A stretch of DNA of 60,120 bases from Achromobacter insuavis (GCF_902859645.1 NZ_CADIJR010000040.1:1-60120); one strand, 5' to 3'; positions 1 through 8,078 are shown, counted from the stretch's first letter. Numbers and translations are program-made. The notes: generated by a model from the sequence alone, not told the origin.

Positions 1-486
1 GGCAGCGGCGCTCGCGGTCACCGCCGCGCCCGCCCCGGCCGCGATGGAAGCGCCGGCCTTGGCCGCGCCCGATGCCAGCGTGGCGATCGCCGAGCCCAAC
101 AGCGCGGCGCTCACGACCGCGCTCAGCGCCCACACCAGAAAGCCGTGCGCGGTGTCGCGGAAATAGACCTCGTCGCCGTGCACGTCGGCCCATTTGGTGC
201 GCAGCCGGCCGGCGACATAACCGCCGACGCCATAGGCCACGATCTGCGTGAACAGCATCCAGACGATCAGGCCGATGCCTGCCGCGGGCGCGGAGACGCC
301 TTCCCCGCTCCAGGGCGAGACCGACAGGAAGCCCAGGCCGGAGCCGCCCGCGAACAGCGCCAGCGACAAGGCCGCGGCGATGACGGCGCCGGCGAACACC
401 GCCGCCCAGGACACGGCGGACACCGCCGATTCCCGCACCGGCGGCACGCCGTCGTAGGGCCGGTTGGCCGAGAGTGCATTTTCCAT
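1..486 (-). CDS. Membrane protein, partial (runs off the left edge)
   Basis: The open frame reads leftward from ATG 486 and is still open at base 1, giving 162 codons. The protein begins MENALSANRPYDGVPPV, then has a long hydrophobic segment (about residues 25-55), a second around 70-92, a short basic/acidic loop and a third around 112-140, ending in Ala/Gly-rich helix. It is therefore a multi-pass inner-membrane protein. A GAGGAAT-type ribosome site lies just upstream of the start. I do not recognise a functional family. The gene downstream on the same strand is outside the window; upstream lies a 24-residue membrane peptide on the same strand, so they may be co-transcribed. Confidence 0.7.
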   Translation of the reverse strand, partial: MENALSANRPYDGVPPVRESAVSAVSWAAVFAGAVIAAALSLALFAGGSGLGFLSVSPWSGEGVSAPAAGIGLIVWMLFTQIVAYGVGGYVAGRLRTKWADVHGDEVYFRDTAHGFLVWALSAVVSAALLGSAIATLASGAAKAGASIAAGAGAAVTASAAA

Positions 487-534
487 GGTGATTCCTCGTT
501 CACATTGCGCGCCGTGGCGCGGGACCGGACTGGC

Positions 535-609
535 TCAATGCCAGAACAGCGCCAGCAGGATGATGATGGGAATGGGTACCCCCAGCAGCCATAACAGGAT
601 CGAACGCAT
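535..609 (-). CDS. 24-residue membrane micropeptide
   Basis: This short ORF encodes 24 residues beginning MRSILLWLLGVPIPIIILLA and ending LFWH. It is almost entirely one hydrophobic helix with a Pro-Ile-Pro kink. A strong AGGAGG Shine-Dalgarno sequence sits about 5 bases before the ATG, which is the main reason to believe it is translated. It precedes the 486-1 membrane protein gene on the same strand by 48 bases, suggesting one transcript. The function is unknown. The alternative is that the ORF is chance, but a perfect ribosome site plus a clean transmembrane sequence makes that less likely. Confidence 0.6.
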   Translation of the reverse strand: MRSILLWLLGVPIPIIILLALFWH

Positions 610-647
610 GCAAGCCTCCTTGGGTGTGGGATGGGATTCGGTGGCGC

Positions 648-842
648 TCAGGCCAGGTCGATCGTGCCCGGCGCGCGCGGATCGGGCGGCGGCGGGACGA
701 CGTCGGGCTCGCCCGGATCATCGGGCGCATGGTTGGGATTGGGTCGCGGGTCGTCGGGCCGGGCCGGATGGCCGGGCAGCGGCGGATCATCGGGCGGCAC
801 GTCGTCGGGCGCGCCCGGCGGGCGGTGGTCGGATGGGAACAT
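648..842 (-). CDS. Small Pro/Asp-rich hypothetical protein
   Basis: This 64-residue ORF starts MFPSDHRPPGAPDDVPP and is made almost wholly of Pro, Asp, Gly and His with no hydrophobic core, so it is probably disordered. A GAGGAG ribosome site lies about 8 bases upstream of the ATG, which favours this start over the longer open frame that continues upstream. It sits on the same strand between the 24-residue peptide and the 95-residue hypothetical gene. I recognise no domain and infer no function. Confidence 0.5.
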   Translation of the reverse strand: MFPSDHRPPGAPDDVPPDDPPLPGHPARPDDPRPNPNHAPDDPGEPDVVPPPPDPRAPGTIDLA

Positions 843-927
843 GGCGGATCTCCTCGGCGCGTCTATCGCGCTGGTCCGCTGCCCAGCAACTGCCGTGCCC
901 GGCATGCCGACCGCCATCGGCCCGACG

Positions 928-952
928 CAAAAAAGCCCTCGGACGAGGGCTT
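928..952 (-). terminator. Rho-independent terminator
   Basis: On the minus strand a stem AAGCCCTCG/CGAGGGCTT with loop TC is followed by six T residues. It lies just downstream of the 973-1260 gene and would end its transcript. Confidence 0.75.
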
Positions 953-972
953 GCGGGCATGGCCGGCGCGGG

Positions 973-1260
973 TCAGGACTTGGACGGCTTGCCGTCCCTG
1001 GCGGGTTCCACCCCGTTCGGATCGCTGTTGCCCAGGAATTCCACCACGGCGGCCTTGCCGGCGGCGGAGGCCTCGTCCTGGCTGGCATAGCGCCGTTCGG
1101 AATAATTGGTGCTGCGCACATTGCCGGTGTCGGGGTCCAGCAAGGTGATGATCCAGGCGAATTCGCCCGGCAGCAGCTGCCTGACCTGCAGTGTGGCGCG
1201 CGTGCCCGGGCGGAGTCGTTGCGGCATTTCGCGATCTGGAGAGTGGGTGGACGCCGCCAT
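973..1260 (-). CDS. Hypothetical protein, 95 residues
   Basis: The ORF encodes a soluble protein, MAASTHSPDREMPQRL at the N-terminus. The middle (about residues 28-48) looks like a beta-strand-rich core (RQLLPGEFAWIITLLDP), followed by a helix containing YASQDEASAAGKAAVVEFLG. The C-terminus is charged. It is followed at once by a rho-independent terminator, which supports a real transcription unit. I do not recognise the family. Confidence 0.55.
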   Translation of the reverse strand: MAASTHSPDREMPQRLRPGTRATLQVRQLLPGEFAWIITLLDPDTGNVRSTNYSERRYASQDEASAAGKAAVVEFLGNSDPNGVEPARDGKPSKS

Positions 1261-1485
1261 CGTAGCGCAAAGCGCGGGCGCGGCGGGCCTCGAAAAATGC
1301 TGCGCCGCACACCGATTTCATGCTGCAAGGTGCGCGGCGAAAACGCCACAGCGCCCGCCAGAGCCAGGAAAACCCTAGCGCCACACCCTGCCATACAGGC
1401 GCACAATCAGACTAAACGTAGCGACGAAGTGACAGACCGCAGTAGCGGCGCCGCATCCCTTTAATCAGGCGAGGACGGAGACATC

Positions 1486-1677
1486 ATGACTTACGTAGCA
1501 GTGGTAATCAGCTGTTTGATGGTTGTGGGTATCGTCGCGTTGGTGGTTCAAACGATACAAAGCGCGGGGCCCGAGCCCTGGCTGAAGATATCGGCGGCCA
1601 TCGTCAGTTCCCTGTTCGCTTCCCTGTTGCTCATTCCGCTCGGCTACGCCGTGGCGCAGACCATCGCCCTGGATTGA
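1486..1677 (+). CDS. Small two-helix membrane protein
   Basis: This 63-residue protein has two hydrophobic helices (about residues 4-23 and 33-58) joined by a short polar turn containing SAGPEPW. A GGACGGAGA ribosome site precedes the ATG at a good distance. It stands alone, with a 225-base upstream gap that has no other convincing gene and with the YddG-like exporter converging from the other side. The function is unknown. Confidence 0.6.
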   Translation: MTYVAVVISCLMVVGIVALVVQTIQSAGPEPWLKISAAIVSSLFASLLLIPLGYAVAQTIALD

Positions 1678-1733
1678 GCTGACGGGTCCTCCCGGATCCC
1701 CGTCATCCGATGCGCCAGAAGGCCACCCAGGGG

Positions 1734-2642
1734 CTACCCGCCCCGGGCCGGCCTGCCGCGCGTCGCCGCCCAGCAGATCAGCGAACCGGCGGTGACCATC
1801 GCCACGCCTTGCCAGAATGTCATGGTCAAGCGCGTGGACAGCCATACGGCCGCAAAAAAAGTCGACAACACTGGCGTGAAGTAGGACGCCGTGGCCAGCA
1901 AGGTCAGATTGCCGTTGAGAATGCCCACGTTCCAGAGCGCGTAGCCCGCGGCCATGGCGCCGCCCGTCACGCACAGTTCGAGCACGGCGGGCCAGGCGAA
2001 CGGCAGCGCCGGCTCGGCGCTGAACCCGTATTTGATCCAGAGCACGGCCGCGGTCAGCATGAAGAACAGGGCCACGCCGTTCTTGCCATCGGCATAGCGT
2101 TTCGTGACGTTGCAATAGACGGCCCAGATGACGGCGCCGCTGAACGCCAGGCCGTAACTGAGGGGATTGCTGGAGACATTGGCCGCCACGCGCGCCCAGG
2201 AAACGCCGCCGTCGCCGCCGACCACCCAGACGATGCCGCACAGCGACAGCGCGATGCCGGGCACGACCCAGGCGCTGGCGCGCTGGCCGTTGATCAGGAT
2301 CGCCAGGATGACGGTGAAGCACGGCCACAGGTAGTTGACGATGCCCAGCTCGATCGCCTGGCCGCGATTGGCGGCGAATCCCAGCGACAGCGACAGGCAG
2401 ATTTCATAGGCCACGAACAGCAGGCTGCCGGAAACCAGGTAGGCGCGCGGGAATGAACGCACGCGGGGCCATCCGAGCAACAGGACGAGGAAACCCGAAC
2501 CGACCGTATAGATCAGGGCCGCGCCGCCGATCGGCCCGAAGCTCTCGCTGACGCTGCGAATCAGGCCGACGACGGTGCCCCACAGCACCACGGCCATCAA
2601 TCCCATGAAAGTCGCCGTGTTCCGGCTGGGAGCAGATTGCAT
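1734..2642 (-). CDS. yddG: DMT/EamA exporter, YddG-like aromatic amino acid exporter
   Basis: This 302-residue integral membrane protein has about ten hydrophobic segments and two tandem EamA-like halves (roughly residues 10-140 and 160-295). That is the drug/metabolite transporter fold of inner-membrane exporters. The sequence, including FMGLMAVVLWGTVVGLIRSV near the N-terminus and a central AYEICLSLSLGFA stretch, resembles YddG, which exports aromatic amino acids and paraquat in enteric bacteria. The substrate is therefore inferred by family resemblance only. The gene is monocistronic, with convergent and divergent small genes on either side. Confidence 0.75.
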   Translation of the reverse strand: MQSAPSRNTATFMGLMAVVLWGTVVGLIRSVSESFGPIGGAALIYTVGSGFLVLLLGWPRVRSFPRAYLVSGSLLFVAYEICLSLSLGFAANRGQAIELGIVNYLWPCFTVILAILINGQRASAWVVPGIALSLCGIVWVVGGDGGVSWARVAANVSSNPLSYGLAFSGAVIWAVYCNVTKRYADGKNGVALFFMLTAAVLWIKYGFSAEPALPFAWPAVLELCVTGGAMAAGYALWNVGILNGNLTLLATASYFTPVLSTFFAAVWLSTRLTMTFWQGVAMVTAGSLICWAATRGRPARGG

Positions 2643-2810
2643 TACTTTTTTCCGATTTCCCGATGTCCATCCAGGGCGCCGCGCCGGGGCGCGCGCCAGA
2701 ACGACGCAGTGTAGCGAAAACAGGGAAACCGCCGCGGCAGGGCCGGCACGGGAATTGCAGGCCGGCGCGGCGCGACCGACCGAAGATCAACAAGAAGGAG
2801 ATCTCGCCGC

Positions 2811-3053
2811 ATGACCATCTCTGTACGCAGGCTGAGCGACGTGCTCGCCACCACGGCATCCGGCCGGCTCTACCGGATCGAAGTGTTCTCGCACGCCGAC
2901 CGGCGCGCGGGGACGCCCATCACGACCGGCTACATTCTCAGGACCACGGAAGGGGAGCGCGTGATCGCGCTGGGCGAACGGCGCTACCGCCTGAAATCGG
3001 GCGAGGTGCTGACCGCCCTGCCGCCCGCCGCCGCGCCCCGCCACGACGCCTGA
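2811..3053 (+). CDS. Hypothetical protein, 80 residues
   Basis: The protein begins MTISVRRLSDVLATTASGR and appears to be a compact beta-rich domain (RLYRIEVFSHADRR, then TGYILRTTEGERVIALGERR), with an Ala/Pro-rich tail. A strong AGAAGGAGA ribosome site precedes the ATG. It is divergent from the exporter gene and converges on the diguanylate cyclase gene. No family is recognised. Confidence 0.6.
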   Translation: MTISVRRLSDVLATTASGRLYRIEVFSHADRRAGTPITTGYILRTTEGERVIALGERRYRLKSGEVLTALPPAAAPRHDA

Positions 3054-3072
3054 TGCGCCCGTCGCGGCCGCC

Positions 3073-4650
3073 TCAACGCTCGTCGGACGCCACCCGCCGC
3101 TTGCCCAGGCCCTTGGCCCGGTACAGGGCGACGTCGGCACGCTCCAGCAACTGCAGCATGGTGACGCCCGACTGCGGATAGACGGCAATGCCGACGCTGG
3201 CCGAGACCGCGACGCGGATCTTGGGGTACGGCAACGAGAGGCTCTCGACCAGGGACTCGGCCACCGCCTGCGCGTTTTCCTGGTTGGCGCCAAGCAGCAG
3301 CACGGCGAACTCGTCGCCCCCCAGCCGCGCCGCCACGTCCGAGACACGGATGGCGTGGGCCATGCGATCGGCGGCTTCCTTCAGAACGGTATCGCCGGCG
3401 GCATGCCCATGCAGGTCGTTGACCGCCTTGAAACCGTCCAGGTCGATCGCCAGGATGGCGAAGGTCTCGCCGCTGCGCTGCGCCACCGCCAGCTCGCGCA
3501 ACACCAGCTCGCCGAACAGCACCCGGTTGCACAACCCGGTCAGGGGATCGTAATGCGCCAGGTGCTGCGCGTGCGCCAGCATGCGTGAAGCCTGCAGCAG
3601 CGCCGTGCCGACCTCCTCGGCCTCCTTGACGCGCGTGCCGGGCAGTTCGACGGTGCGGCCTTCGCCCAGCGCCAGCGCCGGGCCGACCAGCCCCTGCACC
3701 GCCGACGTCAGGCGGTTGGCCAGCCGCAAGGCCAGCCACAGCCCCAGCCCGAACGCCGCCAGCGTGCCCAGCGCCAGCCAGGCGATGGAGCGGTACAGGT
3801 CGGTCGTCACCAGCGTCATCGGCGCGCCCGCCGCCACCGTCCAGCCGGTCAGGCCGGAACGGCTGAACGCGGTGTAGACCGGCGTGCCTTCCTTGGTGGT
3901 CGATTCCAGCGAGCCCTCGTTCTCCAGCTGCACCGCCCGCGCCAGCGTCGGCACGGCCTTCTGGCCAACGAATTTCTCGGTGTCGCGCGTACGGGCGATG
4001 ATGGTGCCGTTCTTGTCCAGCACCGCCGCCACCCAGCCGTCCGGCAGCCCGCGCCGTCCCAGCACGTTGCCGATGCGGTCGGGCGACAGGCCGACGTTGA
4101 GGCTGTAGATGACTTCGTCGCCGCGCACCACCGGCACTCCCAGCGCGATGGTCGGCACGCCGCTGAGCGCACCGGTGAACAGGCTGCTCAGGACCGGCTC
4201 GCGCGCGCGGAACACCCGGGCCAGCTCCTGCGACACCCCGGAAGGCGGCAGGGGCGTGCCGTAGGGCACCATGGTATTGACCACCTGGTGGCCTTCCTTG
4301 TCGGTCAGCACATAGCTGTCGACGATCTGGAATTTGATGGCTTCGCGGGCGCGCTGGTGGAACCCCGCCAGGTCGCCGCCCACCAGGTCCGGGGACGACG
4401 CCAGCATCTGCAAACCGGCTTCGACGCCGGTCATTTCCCGGTCGAGAATGGCGGTCAGATTGCGGGCCAGGAAAATCGTATCGCGGAATATCCGCTCTTT
4501 CTGGATCAGGTAGCTTTCGTAAACGGCGATCGAAGACACCACCAGCGCCGGTGTAATACAGGCGAACACCAGCACCAGCAATCCGGTTCGCATCGAATAC
4601 CGGAGCTTCGGGCGGACCCGCGCGGCGACCAGGCTTTCGCCGTCTGCCAT
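3073..4650 (-). CDS. Membrane diguanylate cyclase with periplasmic sensor domain
   Basis: The protein is about 525 residues from the ATG at 4650. That start has an AGGGA ribosome site; an in-frame ATG 90 bases upstream has none. An N-terminal membrane segment (about 20-45), a long Cache-like extracytoplasmic domain (about 50-270) and a second membrane segment (about 290-315) are followed by a C-terminal GGDEF domain. The active-site motif LGGDEFAV is intact (GGDEF at about 444-448). A product-inhibition I-site (RVSD) lies exactly five residues upstream. It should make cyclic di-GMP from two GTP at the inner membrane in response to an unknown ligand, with feedback control. It borders the tailocin island but looks like an ordinary chromosomal gene. 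Confidence 0.88.
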   Translation of the reverse strand: MADGESLVAARVRPKLRYSMRTGLLVLVFACITPALVVSSIAVYESYLIQKERIFRDTIFLARNLTAILDREMTGVEAGLQMLASSPDLVGGDLAGFHQRAREAIKFQIVDSYVLTDKEGHQVVNTMVPYGTPLPPSGVSQELARVFRAREPVLSSLFTGALSGVPTIALGVPVVRGDEVIYSLNVGLSPDRIGNVLGRRGLPDGWVAAVLDKNGTIIARTRDTEKFVGQKAVPTLARAVQLENEGSLESTTKEGTPVYTAFSRSGLTGWTVAAGAPMTLVTTDLYRSIAWLALGTLAAFGLGLWLALRLANRLTSAVQGLVGPALALGEGRTVELPGTRVKEAEEVGTALLQASRMLAHAQHLAHYDPLTGLCNRVLFGELVLRELAVAQRSGETFAILAIDLDGFKAVNDLHGHAAGDTVLKEAADRMAHAIRVSDVAARLGGDEFAVLLLGANQENAQAVAESLVESLSLPYPKIRVAVSASVGIAVYPQSGVTMLQLLERADVALYRAKGLGKRRVASDER

Positions 4651-4873
4651 ATTATTTTTCCCTGCCGCGCATTTGCACGGGGCAAAACGCTTGCCGACAC
4701 TGCACCCTCTGACCCATCGCGCCTCTCCTGGAACAGTCATCCGGGCCGGCGGCCCGAAGGGACGGAAAACCAGAAATTATTGCAGAACCAGACCGCAGCA
4801 AACCATCCATCGACCCGACGGCGCCGGCAAATAGGCGCGCCGACGGTGGAAAAAATCGCGTCCCCAATTTACC

Positions 4874-5092
4874 TCAAAAACAAAGCCGGGAAATCATTTC
4901 ATTATGCTCGAGCACCTGCCGGCGTATTGCCGCCGGCGTCGCGTCGACCTCGGCGGCGGAATTGAAATATACCGGCCGGGCATGGTCACAATATTCAATC
5001 CCGGTCCGCGGGGGGAGCGATCCGCACCCAGTCAGACTTGAGCCGATCAGCCACGGCATCGTCATCGCTGCGAGCCACTTTTTCCTGCACAT
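4874..5092 (-). CDS. Rz1-like o-spanin lipoprotein
   Basis: The frame overlaps the Rz-like gene in a different register. From ATG 5092 it reads MCRKKWLAAMTMPWLIGSS, then a lipobox LTGC followed by GSLPP, so the mature protein would be a small outer-membrane lipoprotein. Two further Cys residues follow. A 5' extension of the frame to 5143 exists but places extra residues before the signal peptide. The o-spanin links through the periplasm to the i-spanin and fuses the two membranes in the last step of lysis. It is the last gene of the tailocin lysis cassette and extends beyond the i-spanin stop, so the pair is overlapping rather than fully embedded. Confidence 0.8.
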   Translation of the reverse strand: MCRKKWLAAMTMPWLIGSSLTGCGSLPPRTGIEYCDHARPVYFNSAAEVDATPAAIRRQVLEHNEMISRLCF

Positions 5093-5267
5093 CCCTGGCC
5101 TCCTTGCGGGCCTGTCCCGCCCGCGCCTGGAGGCGGGCCTCACTGTCCGAGCGTTCCTGCGCCCGGCCCATGGCCCGCCCCCGCCAATACACCCCGGCGA
5201 CGGCGGCCAGGGCCGCCAGCACTGCCGCCATCAAGCCGAGGCCCCGCTTAATCCACTGTTGCAACAT
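4995..5267 (-). CDS. Rz-like i-spanin
   Basis: This 90-residue protein has one N-terminal transmembrane helix (about residues 8-28) and then a highly charged, Ala/Arg/Glu-rich helical periplasmic domain (RAMGRAQERSDSEARLQARA), the usual i-spanin architecture. The start overlaps the end of the endolysin gene by 20 bases, and the Rz1 frame lies within its 3' part. This is the classic Rz/Rz1 arrangement. It acts after holin and endolysin to disrupt the outer membrane. Confidence 0.8.
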   Translation of the reverse strand: MLQQWIKRGLGLMAAVLAALAAVAGVYWRGRAMGRAQERSDSEARLQARAGQARKEARDVQEKVARSDDDAVADRLKSDWVRIAPPADRD

Positions 5268-5778
5268 GCGCCATGCTCCTGTCGGTCCGCGTCCGGATGG
5301 CCGTCACGGCCTGCTGGTAAAGGCCGCCCCAGCTGTCCGGCTTGGGCTTGCCCGGCCGCCAGGTGCGCAGATACAGCGCCCAGGCCGCCTGCGTGTCGCC
5401 GACCGGCGGCAGCGCCTTCGGATCGGTCCAGAGCAGCAGCCGCGCGACGCCGGCGGCCAGCACGTCGTCGTACTCCAGCGCCGCATAGATCGCATCCGGA
5501 TCGCCCGCCACGCTGCGCGCCTTGCACAGCGTGGCCAGGTGATCCCTGCTGGCCGCGTGCAGGAACACGCCCCACACGCCGCCGCGGCTGGCGCGGGTGC
5601 CCTTCTCGAATTGCCAGAAACCGCGGGCGGGCCCGCCGATCTGGCGCCGATGCACGAAGCGGCTTTCCTGCAGGCCGATGGCCAGCAGCATGCAATCCGC
5701 CGCGGGCGTGTTCATGCGAGCGGGCAACAGCGCCATCGCCGGCCGCAGCGCGTCGTCCATGATCTGGTCAAGCATCAT
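5248..5778 (-). CDS. Phage-type endolysin / lytic transglycosylase-like protein
   Basis: The protein has 176 residues and no obvious signal peptide. Around residues 33-57 it carries AIGLQESRF and, after a gap, GFWQF. These match the catalytic Glu-Ser and the GxxxFQ-like motifs of SLT/lysozyme-fold lytic transglycosylases, making E38 the likely catalytic acid. The rest is helical. An AAGGAGG ribosome site precedes the double ATG, and the start overlaps the end of the holin-like gene. Position between the holin candidate and the spanins supports a role in peptidoglycan degradation. The enzyme class is inferred from two motifs and context. Confidence 0.65.
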   Translation of the reverse strand: MMLDQIMDDALRPAMALLPARMNTPAADCMLLAIGLQESRFVHRRQIGGPARGFWQFEKGTRASRGGVWGVFLHAASRDHLATLCKARSVAGDPDAIYAALEYDDVLAAGVARLLLWTDPKALPPVGDTQAAWALYLRTWRPGKPKPDSWGGLYQQAVTAIRTRTDRSMAHVATVD

Positions 5779-6229
5779 GCCTGCCCTCCTTGTCTGTCTG
5801 GGTTTCCATGCCCAGCGTCTTGCGGCGGATCTCGACCGCCCAATCCACCAGGTCCTGGTTCTGCAGCTTGGCGGTCAGGCGCAGGTAGGCGCCCAGCACC
5901 CACCAGGCCGGCAGCCCCGCCAGCAACATGCACGGGCCGAGCACATAGAACATGGCCAGCAGCCCGTCCTCGCCCAGGCCGGTGCGTTGCGCCATCCAGT
6001 AGGCCGAGGACATCAGGTCGGGCATCCAGGCGATCATGCCGATCGCCAGCAAAGGCCCGAACAGAAATGAGCTGACCACCGTGCAGGCGGTGCGCGCGAC
6101 GAATTCGCGCGGCGTGCGCGGCGGCATCAGCAACATGCCGATCAACGCCGCCATCGCGGCCGGCATGCCGAAAGCCAGCGCAATTTTCAGGGCGGCCCAA
6201 CCGCCCAATCCCGTAGATGCCGGTTCCAT
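5768..6229 (-). CDS. Holin-like membrane protein of the lysis cassette
   Basis: The start at ATG 6229 is chosen because an AGGAG site sits 10 bases upstream; the open frame extends 30 bases further without a site. The 153-residue product has three strongly hydrophobic stretches (about residues 9-33, 44-66 and 85-112) and a charged C-terminal tail, fitting a class I-like holin or a related phage membrane protein. It is the first gene of a four-gene lysis cassette with overlapping ends (this gene, endolysin, Rz, Rz1). The holin assignment rests on topology and position. Confidence 0.6.
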   Translation of the reverse strand: MEPASTGLGGWAALKIALAFGMPAAMAALIGMLLMPPRTPREFVARTACTVVSSFLFGPLLAIGMIAWMPDLMSSAYWMAQRTGLGEDGLLAMFYVLGPCMLLAGLPAWWVLGAYLRLTAKLQNQDLVDWAVEIRRKTLGMETQTDKEGRHDA

Positions 6230-6414
6230 GGTTACACCGCTCCTGTCGACGGTGCGCATTGCTGCCTCCCGTGAGCATCACGGGCGCCGCAGGGGCGCGC
6301 CGGATGAGAAAAATGAAATCCGGGCGACACTGTCGTCCGTTGGTTCCAGGCGCCGCCTGTATCCATCGTTACTATTGCGTTGTCTATTGGTCTTATCTCC
6401 CAGTCTGAATCGCC

Positions 6415-7437
6415 ATGAAACCCTGGACCCGCCGCCAGCCCCGCCGCAAAGCCGCCCCGACCCTCGCCGAAGCGCTCTCCCGCTACCTGGTCGAGGTTTC
6501 CGCCACCAAGAAGGGCCATGCCTCGGAACAGTCGATTGCCCGCATCTGGCGCGCCACGCGCCTGGCCATCCGCCCGGTCGATCGCATCCGCAGTTCCGAC
6601 CTGACGGAATTGCGCGACGAATGGCTCAAGGACCGGGCGCCGGCCACCGTGGTGCGACGCATGGCATTCCTGTCGCACGTCTACACGGTGATTCGCAAGG
6701 ATTGGGGCTTCGACCAATTGGCCAATCCCGTCCAGCTGGTGCGGCGGCCGGCGGTCGACGACGCGCGCGACCGCCGGCTGTTTGACCGCATCACCTTGCG
6801 CGGCGTGTCGGATGACGACTGTCCAAGCAAGGAGCTTGAATGGATCATCCGCGCCACCCGCTCGACGGAATTGCCGACCATCCTGACGGTGGCGAAGGAA
6901 ACCGGCATGCGCCGGTCTGAAGTGGTTGGCATCCAGCGCGAACACCTGGATCTGATGCACGGCGTGGTGCATTTGCCCCACACCAAGAACGGCCGCGCCC
7001 GCGACGTGCCGCTGACGCCTCGCGCTCGCGAGGCGCTGCGTCGCTGGGTCACCGGCAAACCAATGCGAGGCCGCATCTTCACCATGCAGCCCGGCTCGGT
7101 CACCCGCGCCTTCATCCGCGCGCGTCGCCGCGCGAGACTGGGGTACGAGCAGATGTGCCGGCGCTACGGCCGGCGACCCAACGCGGCCTACTTCCGCGAC
7201 TTGCGATTCCATGACCTGCGCCACGAAGGCACCTCGCAGCTCGCCACCGTGTTCCAGATCCACGAATTGGCCAAGGTCAACGGCAACGTCGACACGCGCA
7301 TGCTGCTGCGCTACTACCACCCGCATGGACGCGAATTGGCCCAGAAGCTGGCGCGCAGCCCGCTGGGCCGCCGCCAGCTTGAGGAAATGCGGCGCGAGCG
7401 CGAGGCCGGCCTGGAGGCGCTGCCCCTGGCCGCCTGA
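6415..7437 (+). CDS. Tyrosine recombinase, Rci/shufflon type
   Basis: This 340-residue tyrosine recombinase has an N-terminal SAM-like core-binding domain (about 15-110) and a C-terminal catalytic domain (about 130-310). Visible catalytic residues are R166 (TGMRRSE), K191 (HTKNG), H266-x-x-R269 (HDLR) and the nucleophile Y300 (MLLRY). The usual second His (GH) is Asn at about 291 (NGN), which is unusual. From memory, stretches such as KKGH near the N-terminus, NPVQLVR and HLPxTKNGxxRDVPL resemble plasmid R64 Rci. It lies between the lysis genes and the fibre cassettes, ending 3 bases from the convergent fibre chaperone gene. It is not at an island end, so its likely role is inverting fibre cassettes. 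Prophage integrase is the alternative. Confidence 0.85.
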   Translation: MKPWTRRQPRRKAAPTLAEALSRYLVEVSATKKGHASEQSIARIWRATRLAIRPVDRIRSSDLTELRDEWLKDRAPATVVRRMAFLSHVYTVIRKDWGFDQLANPVQLVRRPAVDDARDRRLFDRITLRGVSDDDCPSKELEWIIRATRSTELPTILTVAKETGMRRSEVVGIQREHLDLMHGVVHLPHTKNGRARDVPLTPRAREALRRWVTGKPMRGRIFTMQPGSVTRAFIRARRRARLGYEQMCRRYGRRPNAAYFRDLRFHDLRHEGTSQLATVFQIHELAKVNGNVDTRMLLRYYHPHGRELAQKLARSPLGRRQLEEMRREREAGLEALPLAA

Positions 7438-7440
7438 CGC

Positions 7441-7791
7441 CTACGTCGTCGCGGTCTGCTCGACCGGCGGCGGCTCCACCAACGTCAACCAGGCCGGCAA
7501 CGTGCCCCAGCCCGGATAGCTGACCTTGCCGTCGGCGCCGTCATGCTCGGCGCCGATCGAATACGGCAGTCCCGTAGCCACCACCCAGAGCGGCGTGGTG
7601 CGATGGTCGTCGACCATGGTCCAGATTTCTCCCTGACGCAGGGCCCATTTACCGACGGACGGCGCGGGCGGCGCATCTTCGTACGCGCCGTAAGGGATAT
7701 TGAACGTGCCGGGCGTGAGCGCCAACTCGTTGGCGACAGATTGATAGAGATACAGACCGTCGTTGTCGGTCTGGAATACGTCTTTTTGCAT
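7441..7791 (-). CDS. Tail-fibre assembly chaperone-like protein
   Basis: The 116-residue product begins MQKDVFQTDNDGLYLYQSVA and includes GEIWTMVDDHRTTPLWVV. It resembles the small fibre-assembly proteins encoded just after fibre genes in Mu- and P2-type phages. Start ATG 7791 follows an AAAGGAC ribosome site. The open frame runs on upstream through the inverted copy of a fibre cassette, but that part is antisense and not believed. Its promoter-proximal side is the outermost recombination site at 7819, so cassette inversions stop just short of this gene and leave it intact in every arrangement. Confidence 0.7.
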   Translation of the reverse strand: MQKDVFQTDNDGLYLYQSVANELALTPGTFNIPYGAYEDAPPAPSVGKWALRQGEIWTMVDDHRTTPLWVVATGLPYSIGAEHDGADGKVSYPGWGTLPAWLTLVEPPPVEQTATT

Positions 7792-7818
7792 ATTGCTTGT
7801 CCTTTTGAATGAAATTTG

Positions 7819-8078
7819 CACTGCAAATGCGCGGGTGATGGGTAGCCGGCAGGCCGACACGTTCCGGCGCCACTCCCATCGGTTCCAGACTTCCACGGTG
7901 ACGGGTGCCAGCAACGGCGAGGCCTTGGCGGTGCATCGCAGTGTGATGAGCGCAACAAACATCGTCTGGAACAACGCGGGTTCCACGATTGATGATGCTG
8001 GTGGCAACGAGACCCGCCCCGTGAACACTGCCTACCAACCGCGCATCCATTCCTGACGTCTGCCTCACTGCAAATGCG
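7819..8078 (+). repeat. 260-bp inverted repeat, left copy (cassette A)
   Basis: This copy matches the reverse complement of 8790-9049 base for base on visual comparison and stops matching at both ends. It contains a complete silent copy of the currently expressed fibre C-terminus (cassette A, stop at 8056) plus the following recombination site. Because A and E are identical, inversion between the outermost sites would change the order of B, C and D without changing the expressed tip. Confidence 0.9.

Noticed and set aside
6415-7437. The recombinase as a simple prophage integrase marking an attachment site
   Set aside because: It lies inside the tail/lysis block rather than at an end, and I found no matching direct repeats at 4650-4870 and 21842-21848. 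It cannot be fully excluded without the empty site from another strain.
7763-8056. A separate gene on the plus strand (inverted cassette A with an N-terminal extension)
   Set aside because: The sequence before the site is antisense to the fibre chaperone, with no ribosome site; cassette A is a silent fragment.
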